A DNA stretch of 64,000 nucleotides, taken from assembly GCF_002954615.1 (NCBI RefSeq), contig NZ_MSCJ01000001.1, positions 186,001-250,000 on the forward strand, written 5' to 3'. The position numbers and the translations under genes are program-made. Each line of letters opens with the position of its first letter. Positions within the stretch are counted from its first letter, which is position 1. The DNA is from Photobacterium angustum (lineage in GTDB: Bacteria; Pseudomonadota; Gammaproteobacteria; Enterobacterales; Vibrionaceae). The notes beneath the pieces are model-generated. The model was not told where the DNA came from, did not search any database, and worked only from the letters and a program-made list of their open reading frames with translations. Of the stretch, positions 1 to 9,410 are shown piece by piece.

Positions 1-1
1 A

Positions 2-448
2 TTACTTGCCTGTTTAACAACAGCGATAGGTTTGATCAGTGCATGTGCAGATTACTTCAGCTCTTTAACATCATTGTCTTACAAAAAGTGGGCGGTGATC
101 TTAGCGGTAATATGTGCAGTGGTAGCCAATGTGGGTTTAAACCAGTTGATTGCGTTATCTGTACCTGTGTTATTTGCATTGTATCCAGTCGCTATTGCGC
201 TGGTCGCATTAACCTTAGTACGTAAATGGTTACCTAATCCACGCTTAGCATACCGTGTTGTGCTGTTGGTTTCTTTTATCTTTAGCATGATTGATGTGGC
301 GAAGTACTTGAAGTTTGATGTATCAATGTTCAGTGATTTACCACTATTTAATTATGGTATGGGGTGGGTATTACCGACTTTAATTGCACTTGCGATCACA
401 CGCTTCGTCGGTGGGAAATCGATGGGTTCACAAGATAAGCTAGCGTAA
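2..448 (+). CDS. brnQ: Branched-chain amino acid transporter BrnQ, 3' part
   Basis: This is the C-terminal ~148 residues of a BrnQ/LIVCS-family carrier, an inner-membrane symporter that imports leucine, isoleucine and valine with Na+ or H+. The reading frame is open from the first bases of the window, so the start lies upstream. An internal TTG at 32 is not the real start. The protein shows several hydrophobic helices and family-typical stretches such as LSYKKWAV, the conserved SVPVL before the YPVAIALV helix, and a final GWVLPTLIALAI helix. A terminator follows the stop. The family call rests on similarity of the last third to E. coli BrnQ; the substrate is inferred from the family. Confidence 0.85.
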   Translation, partial: LLACLTTAIGLISACADYFSSLTSLSYKKWAVILAVICAVVANVGLNQLIALSVPVLFALYPVAIALVALTLVRKWLPNPRLAYRVVLLVSFIFSMIDVAKYLKFDVSMFSDLPLFNYGMGWVLPTLIALAITRFVGGKSMGSQDKLA

Positions 449-470
449 TTCACTGTTGAAATAGAGATAG

Positions 471-498
471 AAAAGGGATGCCATGTGCATCCCTTTTT
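471..498 (+). terminator. Intrinsic terminator after brnQ
   Basis: Stem AAGGGATG / CATCCCTT around a short loop, followed by a run of T. It lies between brnQ and the convergent fldB stop codon. Confidence 0.75.
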
Positions 499-521
499 GT
501 CGATATACGATTTGTGATTGA

Positions 522-1043
522 TCACAAGGTCTCGGCGTACTCAAGCATAATTTGCTCACACCATTGGGTGATTCGCTGGTCGGAGAGTTCATATTGACCA
601 TCTTCATCTAACGCTAAACCAACAAAAAATTGTTTATCTTCTGTAAGGGCTTTTGATGCTTCAAATTGGTAGCTATCATCATTAGGCCAATAGCCAATAA
701 ATTGAACGTCTGCTTCTAATAGTTTGTCATGCAGCATTCCCATCGCATCAAGGAACCACTCGGTATAACCTTCCTGATCGCCTAAGCCAAACAATGCAAT
801 GGTTTTATTGGTTAAACGTAATCCATCAAGCTGCTGCCACACGGCTTCCCAATCTTCTTGCAGTTCACCAAAGTCCCAAGTTGAGATACCTAAAATAAGC
901 ATATCAAACTGGTTCATCTCATTGATGTCTGCTTCTTTAATATTACGCAGTTCAATCAGTTCAGTACCAATACAATCACGGATCTTTTCTGCTGCCATTT
1001 CGGTATAGCAGGTGGTTGAGCCATAAAACAAACCGATTTTCAT
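522..1043 (-). CDS. fldB: Flavodoxin FldB
   Basis: A 173-residue long-chain flavodoxin, a soluble FMN-binding electron carrier. The N-terminal phosphate-binding loop [12 protein letters not shown] is typical of FldB. The aromatic FMN-stacking loop STWDFGELQ and the [14 protein letters not shown] segment are also present. Length matches E. coli FldB (173). It is transcribed away from xerD. fldB also neighbours xerD in E. coli, which supports FldB over FldA. The ATG at 1043 gives the expected N-terminus MKIGLFYGS. Confidence 0.92.
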   Translation of the reverse strand: MKIGLFYGSTTCYTEMAAEKIRDCIGTELIELRNIKEADINEMNQFDMLILGISTWDFGELQEDWEAVWQQLDGLRLTNKTIALFGLGDQEGYTEWFLDAMGMLHDKLLEADVQFIGYWPNDDSYQFEASKALTEDKQFFVGLALDEDGQYELSDQRITQWCEQIMLEYAETL

Positions 1044-1257
1044 GCTGAGTATCCTAGTATTTTTATTTATTGTTTGAGTGTACCTGTAATGACCTTATAA
1101 GCTCAATAAAGTGAATAAAAGCATCCGATATTTTTTTACGTATTTTCTGTTGTAATAAGCCTCGTTACTTTTGCTTTAAAATACCCTATGATGAATAAAA
1201 GTACTGTGTTTTTATCCATGTGTTTGAGCTTTGCTAACACAGGTTTTGGAGTGATAA

Positions 1258-2154
1258 ATGGAAAACGATGACGTTATTATCGAACGTTTTCTGGATGCGA
1301 TGTGGATGGAGCGAGGATTATCTGAAAATACCTTGTCGTCTTACCGCAATGATCTAACCAAGCTATTACGCTGGTTAAAACAAGAGTCGCGTAATGTCAT
1401 CAGTGTTTCAGTTGATGATTTACAGCGTTATCAGCAATGGCTATTTGATAAAGATTATAAGCAAACCTCACGTGCACGTATGGTTTCTGCGATTCGTCGT
1501 TTATTTCAATATTTACATCGTGAAAAGATGCGCGACGATGATCCGAGTGCGATGCTAGTGACACCTAAATTACCTAAACGCTTACCCAAAGATTTAAGTG
1601 AAGCGCAAGTCGATGCGTTATTAGAAGCGCCCGATGTTAATGATCCGATTGAACTACGTGATAAAGCGATGCTTGAATTATTGTATGCGACAGGCTTGCG
1701 TGTAACCGAGCTTGTGACATTAACAATGGAAAATATTAGCTTGCGCCAAGGTGTAGTGAGGATCACTGGTAAAGGTGATAAAGAGCGATTAGTCCCGATG
1801 GGAGAAAATGCCGTCGATTGGATTGAACAATTTATTGAAACTGGGCGTCCGCAACTACTAGGAGAAAAAAGCTCTGATGTGTTATTTCCTAGTCGCCGAG
1901 CAAGACAAATGACCCGTCAAACCTTTTGGCATCGGATTAAACACTATGCTGTTTTAGCGGGAATTGACGCAGATACATTATCACCTCACGTGATGCGTCA
2001 CGCTTTTGCAACGCACTTATTAAATTACGGTGCGGATCTTCGTGTGGTACAAATGTTGCTTGGACATAGTGACCTATCAACCACACAAATTTATACCCAT
2101 GTTGCAACGGAAAGGTTAAAACAATTACACCAAACTCACCATCCTCGCGCATAA
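1258..2154 (+). CDS. xerD: Site-specific tyrosine recombinase XerD
   Basis: XerD acts with XerC at dif near the terminus to resolve chromosome dimers, activated by FtsK. The 298 residues match the E. coli length. An N-terminal SAM-like core-binding domain (about 1-90) is followed by the catalytic domain. All six catalytic residues are present at the E. coli positions: R148 (TGLRVTEL), K172 (TGKGDKE), H244 and R247 (PHVMRHAF), H270 (LLGHSDL) and nucleophile Y279 (QIYTHV). The ATG at 1258 gives a normal N-terminus. dsbC and recJ follow in the same orientation, the arrangement known from E. coli. Confidence 0.97.
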   Translation: MENDDVIIERFLDAMWMERGLSENTLSSYRNDLTKLLRWLKQESRNVISVSVDDLQRYQQWLFDKDYKQTSRARMVSAIRRLFQYLHREKMRDDDPSAMLVTPKLPKRLPKDLSEAQVDALLEAPDVNDPIELRDKAMLELLYATGLRVTELVTLTMENISLRQGVVRITGKGDKERLVPMGENAVDWIEQFIETGRPQLLGEKSSDVLFPSRRARQMTRQTFWHRIKHYAVLAGIDADTLSPHVMRHAFATHLLNYGADLRVVQMLLGHSDLSTTQIYTHVATERLKQLHQTHHPRA

Positions 2155-2314
2155 TTGTGAGAGAGTGTTAGGTAAATTAGTGAATACTATTTGCGTTCCG
2201 TTAGAGTTAACTTATTCTTGCCTAACAAATGATAGTAGAAAATTTGAAACTATTTTACGATGGATTAGGTCTCATAAAGATTGAGAATATCATCATTAAT
2301 TAAGGATAAATTAA

Positions 2315-3043
2315 ATGCACTTTATCAGCCGAACAATTGTGGCAACAGCGGTTGCTTTAACGGCTTTTTCAGCGGCAGCGAAGCCAGATGAAGCGGCGAT
2401 TAGTCAGCAACTTGCTAAAATAGGCTTAACCCCTTCATCGATTGAAGCGTCTCCGATTTCAGGATTAAATGAAATCATGACAGAGCGTGGCATTGTTTAT
2501 GCTTCTGATGATGGTAAGTATTTTGTCGTTGGCCACTTATACGAAAATAATGGTGCGCAGCCTGTTAACTTAACAGAGCAAAAAATGGCAAAAATGAACA
2601 AGGATAAAATTGCAGCGATGGAAAAAGACATGATTGTCTATCCTGCAAAGAACGAAAAATATGTCGTTACCGTGTTCACAGATACAAGCTGTGGTTACTG
2701 CCGTAAATTACATAATGAGATTAAAGGATATAATGACGAAGGTATTACTGTTCGTTATTTAGCTTTCCCTCGTGGTGGTGAGCGTTCTAGCAACTTTAAT
2801 CAAATGAGTGCGATCTGGGGTGCTAAAGATCGTGCAAAAGCGATGGATGATGCGAAGAGTGGCAATTTTGATACAAGTAAGATCACACCTCGTCCTGATT
2901 TAGTGCGTGCACAATACGAGCTTGGTGTCGCAATGGGTGTGAACGGTACGCCTGCTATTGTTCTCGCTGATGGTACGATGATCCCTGGTTATCAGCCGCC
3001 TGCGGCATTACGTCAGCTACTTGATAGCCAACCAAAAAGCTAA
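2315..3043 (+). CDS. dsbC: Periplasmic disulfide isomerase DsbC with only the active-site cysteines
   Basis: DsbC is a dimeric periplasmic isomerase that reshuffles wrong disulfides and is kept reduced by DsbD. The 242-residue precursor starts with a signal peptide (about 1-22, ending FSAAAKP), then an N-terminal dimerisation region and a thioredoxin-like domain with the CGYC active site at 126-129 and a cis-proline loop (NGTPAIV). The PGYQPP segment near the end is typical. Unusually, the precursor has only these two cysteines. E. coli DsbC has a second structural pair in the catalytic domain; here the matching positions read IWG and TSK. It lies between xerD and recJ, as in E. coli. Confidence 0.95.
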   Translation: MHFISRTIVATAVALTAFSAAAKPDEAAISQQLAKIGLTPSSIEASPISGLNEIMTERGIVYASDDGKYFVVGHLYENNGAQPVNLTEQKMAKMNKDKIAAMEKDMIVYPAKNEKYVVTVFTDTSCGYCRKLHNEIKGYNDEGITVRYLAFPRGGERSSNFNQMSAIWGAKDRAKAMDDAKSGNFDTSKITPRPDLVRAQYELGVAMGVNGTPAIVLADGTMIPGYQPPAALRQLLDSQPKS

Positions 3044-3073
3044 TTTATCGTAGCCGATGATGGAATAATAGAA

Positions 3074-3102
3074 AGCCTGAGCATTATGTTCAGGCTTTTT
3101 TG
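3074..3102 (+). terminator. Intrinsic terminator after dsbC
   Basis: AAGCCTGA / TTCAGGCTT stem with a short loop and a following T-tract. It separates dsbC from recJ. Confidence 0.75.
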
Positions 3103-3157
3103 TTATAGGCTATTTCGGTACTATGAAAAGATAATAATACTGATAAGAAGCCTGATT

Positions 3158-4882
3158 ATGATTGAAATTAAACGTCGCCCTTTAGCTGATACTGAGGGGT
3201 TCTCAGATCAAATCCCTCCGATCTTACAACGTATTTATGCTAGCCGTGGGATCAAAAATGATGCTGAGTTAGAGCGTAGTGCCAAGGGGCTACTTAATTA
3301 CAATCAGCTTCATGGTATGACTAGTGCAGTTCAGTTGTTAGTGGATGCACTTTCGCAAAACACACGAATTATCATTGTTGGTGATTTTGATGCTGATGGT
3401 GCAACAAGTTCAGCATTATCTGTGTTAGCGCTTCGTATGCTCGGCTGTAAAAATGTTGATTATTTAGTGCCTAACCGTTTCGACGATGGATATGGCCTTA
3501 GCCCTGAAGTGGTTGAACAAGCCATTGAACGTGGCGCAGAACTAATTATGACCGTGGATAACGGAGTCTCTTCGATTGCTGGCGTTGCGGTAGCGAAAGA
3601 AAAAGGCTTGACCGTATTAGTTACCGATCACCATTTACCAGGTGATTGTTTACCGATCGCTGATGCGATTGTTAATCCAAATCTGAATGAGTGTGGGTTT
3701 CCATCTAAAGCGCTGTGTGGTGTCGGGGTTGCTTTCTACCTCATGTTGGCACTACGCGCTGAATTGCGTCAGAGAGGCTGGTTTGAACAGCAAGGCATCG
3801 CCATGCCTAATCTGGCTGAATTACTCGATTTAGTCGCACTGGGAACTGTAGCTGATGTCGTTGCACTCGATGGTAATAATCGTATTTTAGTACATCAAGG
3901 CTTACAACGTATTCGTGCGGGTAAGTGTCGTCCTGGTATTCAAGCGCTAATTGAGGTTGCCAATCGCGATCCAGCACGTTTAGTGACCAGTGACTTAGGG
4001 TTTGCTTTAGGGCCTCGTATTAATGCCGCAGGACGATTAGATGATATGTCGTTTGGGGTTGAACTCCTGTTGTGTGACAACATTCAATCAGCGCGTCGTA
4101 TGGCATCAGAGCTAGATGGCTTAAATCAGACTCGAAAAGAAATAGAGCAGGGCATGAAAGATGAGGCCTTAGCGATTTGTGAGCGTTTGAAGTTTAATCA
4201 GCAAGATATGCCTTATGGTTTAGTGCTATTCCAGCGCGATTGGCACCAAGGTGTGATTGGTATTTTAGCCTCACGTATTAAAGATAAATATCATCGTCCA
4301 GTGATCGCATTTGCCGATGCGGGTAACGGTGAAATTAAAGGCTCATGTCGCTCAATTTCAGGATTACATATGCGTGATGCGCTAGATCTTGTCGATACTC
4401 AAAATCCTGGGATGATTTTGAAATTTGGTGGTCACGCGATGGCGGCTGGGCTTACTATCCCTGAAGATAAACTAGATGCTTTTAGTAAAGCTTTTGATGC
4501 GGTGGTACGTAATGTACTTGATGAAGAAGCGCTAAAAGGGGTATTGATGACAGATGGTGAGTTAGGCAGTCATGAATTAAACCTAGATGTCGCTGAAATT
4601 CTTCGTGCTGGTGGTCCTTGGGGGCAACAATTCCCTGAGCCAACCTTTGATGGCACTTTTCGATTATTACACCAAAAGTTAGTGGGCGGTAAACACCTTA
4701 AGATGATGGTAGAGCCCCTAAGTGGCGGTAGTGTGATTGATGCGATTGCTTTTAACGTGGATGTGAAACGTTGGCCTGATGCATCGGTCCAGCAAGTTGG
4801 ATTGGTTTACCGGTTAGATGTAAACGAGTACCGAGGCAATCGCAGTGTGCAACTGATGGTTGAAGATTTAATCGCGAAATAA
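3158..4882 (+). CDS. recJ: Single-stranded-DNA-specific exonuclease RecJ
   Basis: RecJ degrades single-stranded DNA 5'->3' in RecF-pathway recombination, mismatch repair and base-excision repair. At 574 residues it is close to E. coli RecJ (577). DHH-family motifs are clear: DFDADGATSS (motif I), the TVDNGVSS stretch, and TDHHLPGD (the DHH). The C-terminal DHHA1 nucleic-acid-binding part carries GSCRSISGLHMRDAL and KFGGHAMAAG. An upstream in-frame ATG at 3086 falls inside the dsbC terminator, so ATG 3158 with the purine-rich AAGAAG site before it is preferred. A terminator separates it from prfB. Confidence 0.96.
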   Translation: MIEIKRRPLADTEGFSDQIPPILQRIYASRGIKNDAELERSAKGLLNYNQLHGMTSAVQLLVDALSQNTRIIIVGDFDADGATSSALSVLALRMLGCKNVDYLVPNRFDDGYGLSPEVVEQAIERGAELIMTVDNGVSSIAGVAVAKEKGLTVLVTDHHLPGDCLPIADAIVNPNLNECGFPSKALCGVGVAFYLMLALRAELRQRGWFEQQGIAMPNLAELLDLVALGTVADVVALDGNNRILVHQGLQRIRAGKCRPGIQALIEVANRDPARLVTSDLGFALGPRINAAGRLDDMSFGVELLLCDNIQSARRMASELDGLNQTRKEIEQGMKDEALAICERLKFNQQDMPYGLVLFQRDWHQGVIGILASRIKDKYHRPVIAFADAGNGEIKGSCRSISGLHMRDALDLVDTQNPGMILKFGGHAMAAGLTIPEDKLDAFSKAFDAVVRNVLDEEALKGVLMTDGELGSHELNLDVAEILRAGGPWGQQFPEPTFDGTFRLLHQKLVGGKHLKMMVEPLSGGSVIDAIAFNVDVKRWPDASVQQVGLVYRLDVNEYRGNRSVQLMVEDLIAK

Positions 4883-4915
4883 GTATTATTTTCAACTTTT
4901 GACGGTCAATATCAT

Positions 4916-4964
4916 AATGGCGAGATGTTCAAGGCAGATAAAGTCTAGAATCTCGCCATTTTAT
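4916..4964 (+). terminator. Long-armed terminator after recJ
   Basis: Perfect 11-bp inverted repeat AATGGCGAGAT / ATCTCGCCATT (4916-4926 and 4950-4960) with a 23-nt loop, followed by TTATTATTAA. The T-tract is interrupted, so termination may be partial. Confidence 0.55.
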
Positions 4965-5000
4965 TATTAATTTTCTTATAACCTTTCTCTCCCTCTGTAT

Positions 5001-5024
5001 ATTCTATCTACAATTCGATAGAAT
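5001..5024 (+). repeat. Small inverted repeat in the prfB leader
   Basis: ATTCTATC (5001-5008) and GATAGAAT (5017-5024) are perfectly complementary with an 8-nt spacer, 38 nt before the prfB start. There is no T-tract, so it is not a terminator. It may be an operator or leader hairpin, or chance in AT-rich DNA. Confidence 0.35.
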
Positions 5025-5061
5025 CTTTCGGTTATGTCCATTTCGACAATGAAGAGTGGCA

Positions 5062-6160
5062 ATGTTCGAGATTAATCCTATTAAAAACCGACTTGAGGAT
5101 GTGTCAGCACGTACTGATACCCTTAGGGGGTACCTTTGACTACGATGCTAAGAAAGAGCGTCTAGAAGAGGTAAACGCAGAATTAGAGCAACCAGATGTA
5201 TGGAATGAACCTGATCGCGCACAAGCGTTAGGTAAAGAGCGTGCATCACTGGAAGCTGTAGTTGAAACCATTGACCTACTAGATCAAGGCGTTGAAGACG
5301 TTGAAGGTTTATTAGAACTGGCGGTGGAAGAAAACGATCAAGAAACATTTGATGAGATTGAACCTGAGTTAGCTGAGCTTGAAGCTAAGTTAGCTAAGTT
5401 AGAGTTTCGTCGTATGTTTGCAGGCGATCACGATGCCTCTGATTGTTACCTTGACCTTCAAGCAGGTTCAGGTGGTACAGAAGCACAAGATTGGACTTCA
5501 ATGATGCTACGCATGTATTTGCGTTGGGCTGATGCCAAAGGTTTTAAAACCGAAATCATTGAAATCTCAGATGGTGATGTTGCTGGTCTGAAATCAGTTA
5601 CCGTTCGTATCAGTGGCGAGTATGCTTATGGCTGGTTACGTACTGAAACAGGTGTTCACCGTTTAGTGCGTAAGTCACCTTTTGATTCAGGTGGTCGTCG
5701 TCATACTTCTTTTGCTTCAGCATTCGTTTATCCTGAAATTGATGACAATATCGTGATTGATATTAACCCATCAGATCTACGTATTGACGTATACCGTGCA
5801 TCAGGCGCGGGTGGTCAGCACGTTAACACCACGGAATCTGCGGTACGTATTACCCACCTTCCAACTAACATTGTGGTGCAGTGTCAGAACGATCGCTCTC
5901 AGCATAAAAACAAAGATCAGGCAATGAAGCAGTTAAAAGCGAAATTGTTTGAATATGAAATGCAGAAGCAAAATGCTGAAAAGCAAGCCAGTGAAGATAC
6001 CAAATCCGACATTGGTTGGGGTAGTCAAATTCGTTCATACGTATTAGATGACTCCCGCATTAAAGATTTACGTACTGGGGTGGAAAATCGTAACACCCAA
6101 GCAGTACTGGACGGTGATTTAGACCGTTTTATAGAAGCAAGCCTGAAATCAGGTCTTTAA
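5062..6160 (+). CDS. prfB: Peptide chain release factor 2, made by programmed +1 frameshift
   Basis: RF2 recognises UGA and UAA stop codons and triggers peptide release. The ATG at 5062 opens a 25-codon frame ending at an in-frame TGA (5137-5139). It is preceded by the classical shift site: an internal Shine-Dalgarno AGGGGG, then CTT TGA C. A +1 slip on CTT resumes at GAC 5138 and reads to 6160, giving join(5062..5136,5138..6160) and 365 residues, the E. coli length. The anticodon-like SPF tripeptide (RKSPFDSGG) and the GGQ motif ([10 protein letters not shown]) are present. The residue equivalent to E. coli K-12 Thr246 is alanine, the variant found in most bacteria. A plain open-frame call would start wrongly at 5093. 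lysS follows 32 nt later, as in E. coli. Confidence 0.97.
5124..5140 (+). promoter_or_regulatory. prfB autoregulatory frameshift site
   Basis: AGGGGG-TAC-CTT-TGA-C: an internal Shine-Dalgarno-like AGGGGG three bases before the slippery CTT and an in-frame TGA followed by C, a weak termination context. When RF2 is scarce the ribosome pauses at TGA and slips +1; when RF2 is plentiful it terminates. The element is nearly identical to the E. coli site. Confidence 0.96.
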
Positions 6161-6192
6161 CCGAATTCCGGTAAAAATTTAAGGGTTACCCC

Positions 6193-7698
6193 ATGACTGA
6201 TCAATTACAAGATGAGAATAAGCTGATTGCTGAGCGTCGCGCTAAATTAGATATGATCCGCGAGAACTGCAAAGCAAATGGCCACCCCAATGATTTCCGT
6301 CGCGATAGCTTAGCGGCAGATCTAAATGCAAAATACGGCGAAATGACCAAAGAAGAGCTTGAAGAAGCGGGTCATGTATTTGCAATCGCGGGTCGTATTA
6401 TGGCTAAGCGTGGTCCTTTCTTAGCTATTCAAGATGTATCTGGTCGTATTCAAGCTTACGCATCAAAAGATGTGCAGAAAGAGCTAAAAGAGAAGTATTC
6501 AGGCTTAGATATCGGTGACATTATCGGTATTAAAGGTGCCCTTCATAAGTCAGGTAAAGGTGATCTTTACGTGAATATGGATGAGTACGAGCTGCTAACA
6601 AAAGCACTGCGTCCTTTACCTGAAAAATTCCATGGCTTAACTGACCAAGAAATGCGTTACCGTCAGCGTTACGTTGATCTTATTGTTAACGACGATTCAC
6701 GTCATGCCTTTGTGGTTCGTTCAAAAGTGGTATCTGCGATCCGTAGCTTCATGGTAACGAAAGGCTTCATGGAAGTTGAAACACCAATGATGCATGTGAT
6801 CCCTGGTGGTGCAACAGCACGTCCATTTATCACACACCATAACGCACTAGATATCGATATGTACCTACGCGTTGCACCAGAGCTTTACCTTAAGCGTCTA
6901 GTGGTTGGTGGTTTTGAGCGTGTATTCGAAATCAACCGTAACTTCCGTAACGAAGGTCTATCTCCTCGTCATAACCCTGAATTCACCATGATGGAATTCT
7001 ACATGGCGTACGCAGATTACAACGATCTGATGGATCTGACAGAAGAAATGCTAAGTAGCATTGCGATTGACGTTCTTGGTTCTTCTAAAATGCCATACGG
7101 TGAGTTTGAAGTTGAATTTGCAGGTCCATACACACGTATGAGCATGTTAGATGCTATCAAGCAATACAACCCAGAGCGTGCAGAGATCCAAGCATTAACT
7201 TACGAAGGCGTTGCTGATCGTGAGCTAATGGTGAAGATTGCTAAATCTGTACACGTTGATGTTGAAGATTTCTGGACTTGTGGTCAGCTGCTAGAAGAGA
7301 TCTTTGGTGAAACCGCTGAACCTCAACTAATGCAACCAACCTTCATCACTGAGTACCCAGCAGATATTTCTCCACTTGCTCGTCGTAACGATGAAAACCC
7401 ATTCATTACTGACCGTTTTGAATTCTTCATCGGTGGTCGTGAAGTAGCGAATGGTTTCTCTGAGCTTAATGATGCACAAGATCAAGACCAACGCTTTAAA
7501 GCGCAGGTTGATGCTAAAGATGCAGGTGATGATGAAGCAATGTACTACGATGCAGACTACATTACTGCACTAGAGCACGGCTTACCACCAACAGCGGGTC
7601 AAGGTATTGGTATCGATCGCCTAGTGATGTTATTTACCAATACACATACTATCCGTGACGTGATCCTATTCCCAGCAATGCGTCCTCAAAGCAACTAA
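6193..7698 (+). CDS. lysS: Lysyl-tRNA synthetase (class II)
   Basis: Charges tRNA-Lys with lysine in the cytoplasm. The 501 residues match class IIb LysRS (E. coli 505). An N-terminal OB-fold anticodon-binding domain (about 60-150, [11 protein letters not shown]) precedes the catalytic core with motif 1 ([18 protein letters not shown]), motif 2 ([14 protein letters not shown]) and motif 3 ([13 protein letters not shown]). It follows prfB by 32 nt and is probably cotranscribed. A strong terminator follows. Confidence 0.97.
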   Translation: MTDQLQDENKLIAERRAKLDMIRENCKANGHPNDFRRDSLAADLNAKYGEMTKEELEEAGHVFAIAGRIMAKRGPFLAIQDVSGRIQAYASKDVQKELKEKYSGLDIGDIIGIKGALHKSGKGDLYVNMDEYELLTKALRPLPEKFHGLTDQEMRYRQRYVDLIVNDDSRHAFVVRSKVVSAIRSFMVTKGFMEVETPMMHVIPGGATARPFITHHNALDIDMYLRVAPELYLKRLVVGGFERVFEINRNFRNEGLSPRHNPEFTMMEFYMAYADYNDLMDLTEEMLSSIAIDVLGSSKMPYGEFEVEFAGPYTRMSMLDAIKQYNPERAEIQALTYEGVADRELMVKIAKSVHVDVEDFWTCGQLLEEIFGETAEPQLMQPTFITEYPADISPLARRNDENPFITDRFEFFIGGREVANGFSELNDAQDQDQRFKAQVDAKDAGDDEAMYYDADYITALEHGLPPTAGQGIGIDRLVMLFTNTHTIRDVILFPAMRPQSN

Positions 7699-7714
7699 TT
7701 CTAAGCCCTGATAT

Positions 7715-7745
7715 AAAAACCACCGTTTAGCGGTGGTTTTTTTTG
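7715..7745 (+). terminator. Intrinsic terminator after lysS
   Basis: AAAACCACCG TTTAG CGGTGGTTTT with an eight-T tail: a strong rho-independent terminator ending the prfB-lysS operon. Confidence 0.9.
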
Positions 7746-8035
7746 CTAAAAACAAATTTGCATAACAGTTTCCTTACATTTAGTAGTACTATTTTTTAAT
7801 TTGTTGCATTAAAAATGAATGTGATTTTTAGAATAATTCATTAAGATTGTGATGTATTTCGACAAAATGTAACTTTTAAGATAAAAATTAGATGCATAGT
7901 TTGAATTTGATAGTAAACATGTTGCGCACTGGCGTGGCGTACATATAGTATTGTTAAGTATTTGGTGCGGTTACTATTAATACACATTACAACAACAGTC
8001 GTGCTACGTAATAACGTTATCAAGGGCGATTAGGG
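7746..8035. other. AT-rich intergenic region before the VpsR-like gene
   Basis: About 290 bases of AT-rich DNA beyond the lysS terminator. I see no convincing gene, and the open frame at 7841-8023 on the minus strand has no family features. An AAGGG ribosome-binding site at 8022-8026 serves the next gene. No clear -35/-10 pair was found. Confidence 0.5.
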
Positions 8036-9355
8036 ATGGATAAACGAAATAAGATCGGGGCAGCGAATTCAATTGTTGTCTTTGGCGGAGTGAATCAAAA
8101 GTGGCTTCCATCAATGGAGGCGGCTGGATGGTCATGTCACCGTTGTTATGATTTACGCGCAGCAGAATCTTTATTGTTAGAAATGGGCCCCTGTGTAGGT
8201 GTTGTAGATCTAAGTAATGATGATTTCAGTTTGCATAGCTTAGCCGCACTTGTGAATCGTAATAAGCAAGTGCGCTGGATAGCGATTGTGCGTGATGAAC
8301 AATTAAATAATGAAGCTATCAGCCAATTTATTGTGAATTTTTGCTTAGATTATTTTTCTACTCCTGTTCCTTGTGAGCGACTAAAGCAAACCATTGGTCA
8401 CCAAAGTGGAATGTTAGCGTTAGAACGCCAAGTTTGGCCTCAGCTAGGCCAATTTGGACAACAAGGCTTGCAAGGCAATACGCCGGTGATGAAGAAGCTT
8501 CGTGATCAAGTTAAGCGTGTTGCATTAAGTGATGTACCTGTTTTGATCAATGGTGAAATCGGTACCGGAAAATTGGTAGTAGCAGAAGCATTACATCAAG
8601 CTTCGGTTCGAGCCAAAAAGCCGCTAGTACGCGTTAATTGTGAAAATTTACAAGCCGGATGGATAAATGAGGTTGGACAAAACTCTTATCTCGATTTTGC
8701 TAATAACGGTGTGTTAGTGCTTAATGAGTTTACTTTACTTGCAGATGACCGAAAAAAAGAAGTACTGAAAATACTCAGTGATGGTGTCTATTATCATCCT
8801 GATGGCAGTATTTTAACGTTAGATATCCGTTTTATAGCCACCAGTAGCCACAATTTTGAAGATCTATCAGAGTTAGATACATTAACCCGAGATTTATATT
8901 TTAGATTAAATGTGGTGTCACTAACGGTACCGGCCTTACGTGAAAGAGGCAGTGATATTGTATTACTAGCAGAATTTTTACTCTTAAAATATGCAAGGCA
9001 ATATAATAGTGTTGCTAAAACGTTTTCTGAACAAGCCAAAGCGATGTTGCTTCAATATCAATGGCCTGGCAATGTCCGTGAATTAATTAGCCAAATTAAG
9101 CGTTCAGTATTACTGGTTGAAACTAAGTGTATTGAAGCGGAGCATCTAGATATTCCTCGGGTTACTGAAGATAAGCAAAGTTTAAAGAAAATTCGTGAAG
9201 AATCGGAACGAACGGCGCTATTAACCGTATTAGAAAATAACAAAGGTCAAATCTCAGCTGCAGCGAGAGAGCTAGGTGTATCTCGCGCCACTATGTATCG
9301 ATTGCTGAATAAACATGACTTGATCCCACCTCCTCGTTGTTTCCGCCAAACTTAA
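8036..9355 (+). CDS. vpsR: VpsR-like transcriptional regulator with degenerate AAA+ core
   Basis: A 439-residue relative of VpsR, the c-di-GMP-responsive activator of biofilm polysaccharide genes in Vibrio cholerae; vpsR also follows lysS there. An N-terminal receiver-like domain (about 10-135) keeps the aspartate of VVDLSNDDFS. The AAA+ domain retains a Walker A (GEIGTGK, about 173-179), LTRDLYFRLN and PGNVREL, but where GAFTGA should be (about 205-225) there is a short unrelated stretch. Walker B reads LVLNEF instead of LxxDE. A C-terminal Fis-type helix-turn-helix is intact (AARELGVSRATMYRLL). Loss of the sigma54-contact loop and the Walker B aspartate suggests activation with sigma70 RNA polymerase, as reported for V. 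cholerae VpsR. The gene symbol rests on overall similarity and position. Confidence 0.85.
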   Translation: MDKRNKIGAANSIVVFGGVNQKWLPSMEAAGWSCHRCYDLRAAESLLLEMGPCVGVVDLSNDDFSLHSLAALVNRNKQVRWIAIVRDEQLNNEAISQFIVNFCLDYFSTPVPCERLKQTIGHQSGMLALERQVWPQLGQFGQQGLQGNTPVMKKLRDQVKRVALSDVPVLINGEIGTGKLVVAEALHQASVRAKKPLVRVNCENLQAGWINEVGQNSYLDFANNGVLVLNEFTLLADDRKKEVLKILSDGVYYHPDGSILTLDIRFIATSSHNFEDLSELDTLTRDLYFRLNVVSLTVPALRERGSDIVLLAEFLLLKYARQYNSVAKTFSEQAKAMLLQYQWPGNVRELISQIKRSVLLVETKCIEAEHLDIPRVTEDKQSLKKIREESERTALLTVLENNKGQISAAARELGVSRATMYRLLNKHDLIPPPRCFRQT

Positions 9356-9382
9356 TATCAGTTAGCTTTTATTGATTAATAT

Positions 9383-9410
9383 AACAGCGACCGAAAGGTG
9401 GCTGTTTTTG
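9383..9410 (+). terminator. Intrinsic terminator after the VpsR-like gene
   Basis: AACAGC-G-ACC GAAA GGT-G-GCTGTT with a GNRA-type tetraloop, one internal G/G mismatch and a five-T tail. Confidence 0.75.

Noticed and set aside
512-527. TTGTGATTGATCACAA palindrome as a CRP site
   Set aside because: The half-sites TGTGA and TCACA are four bases apart, not six, and it overlaps the fldB stop codon away from any promoter.
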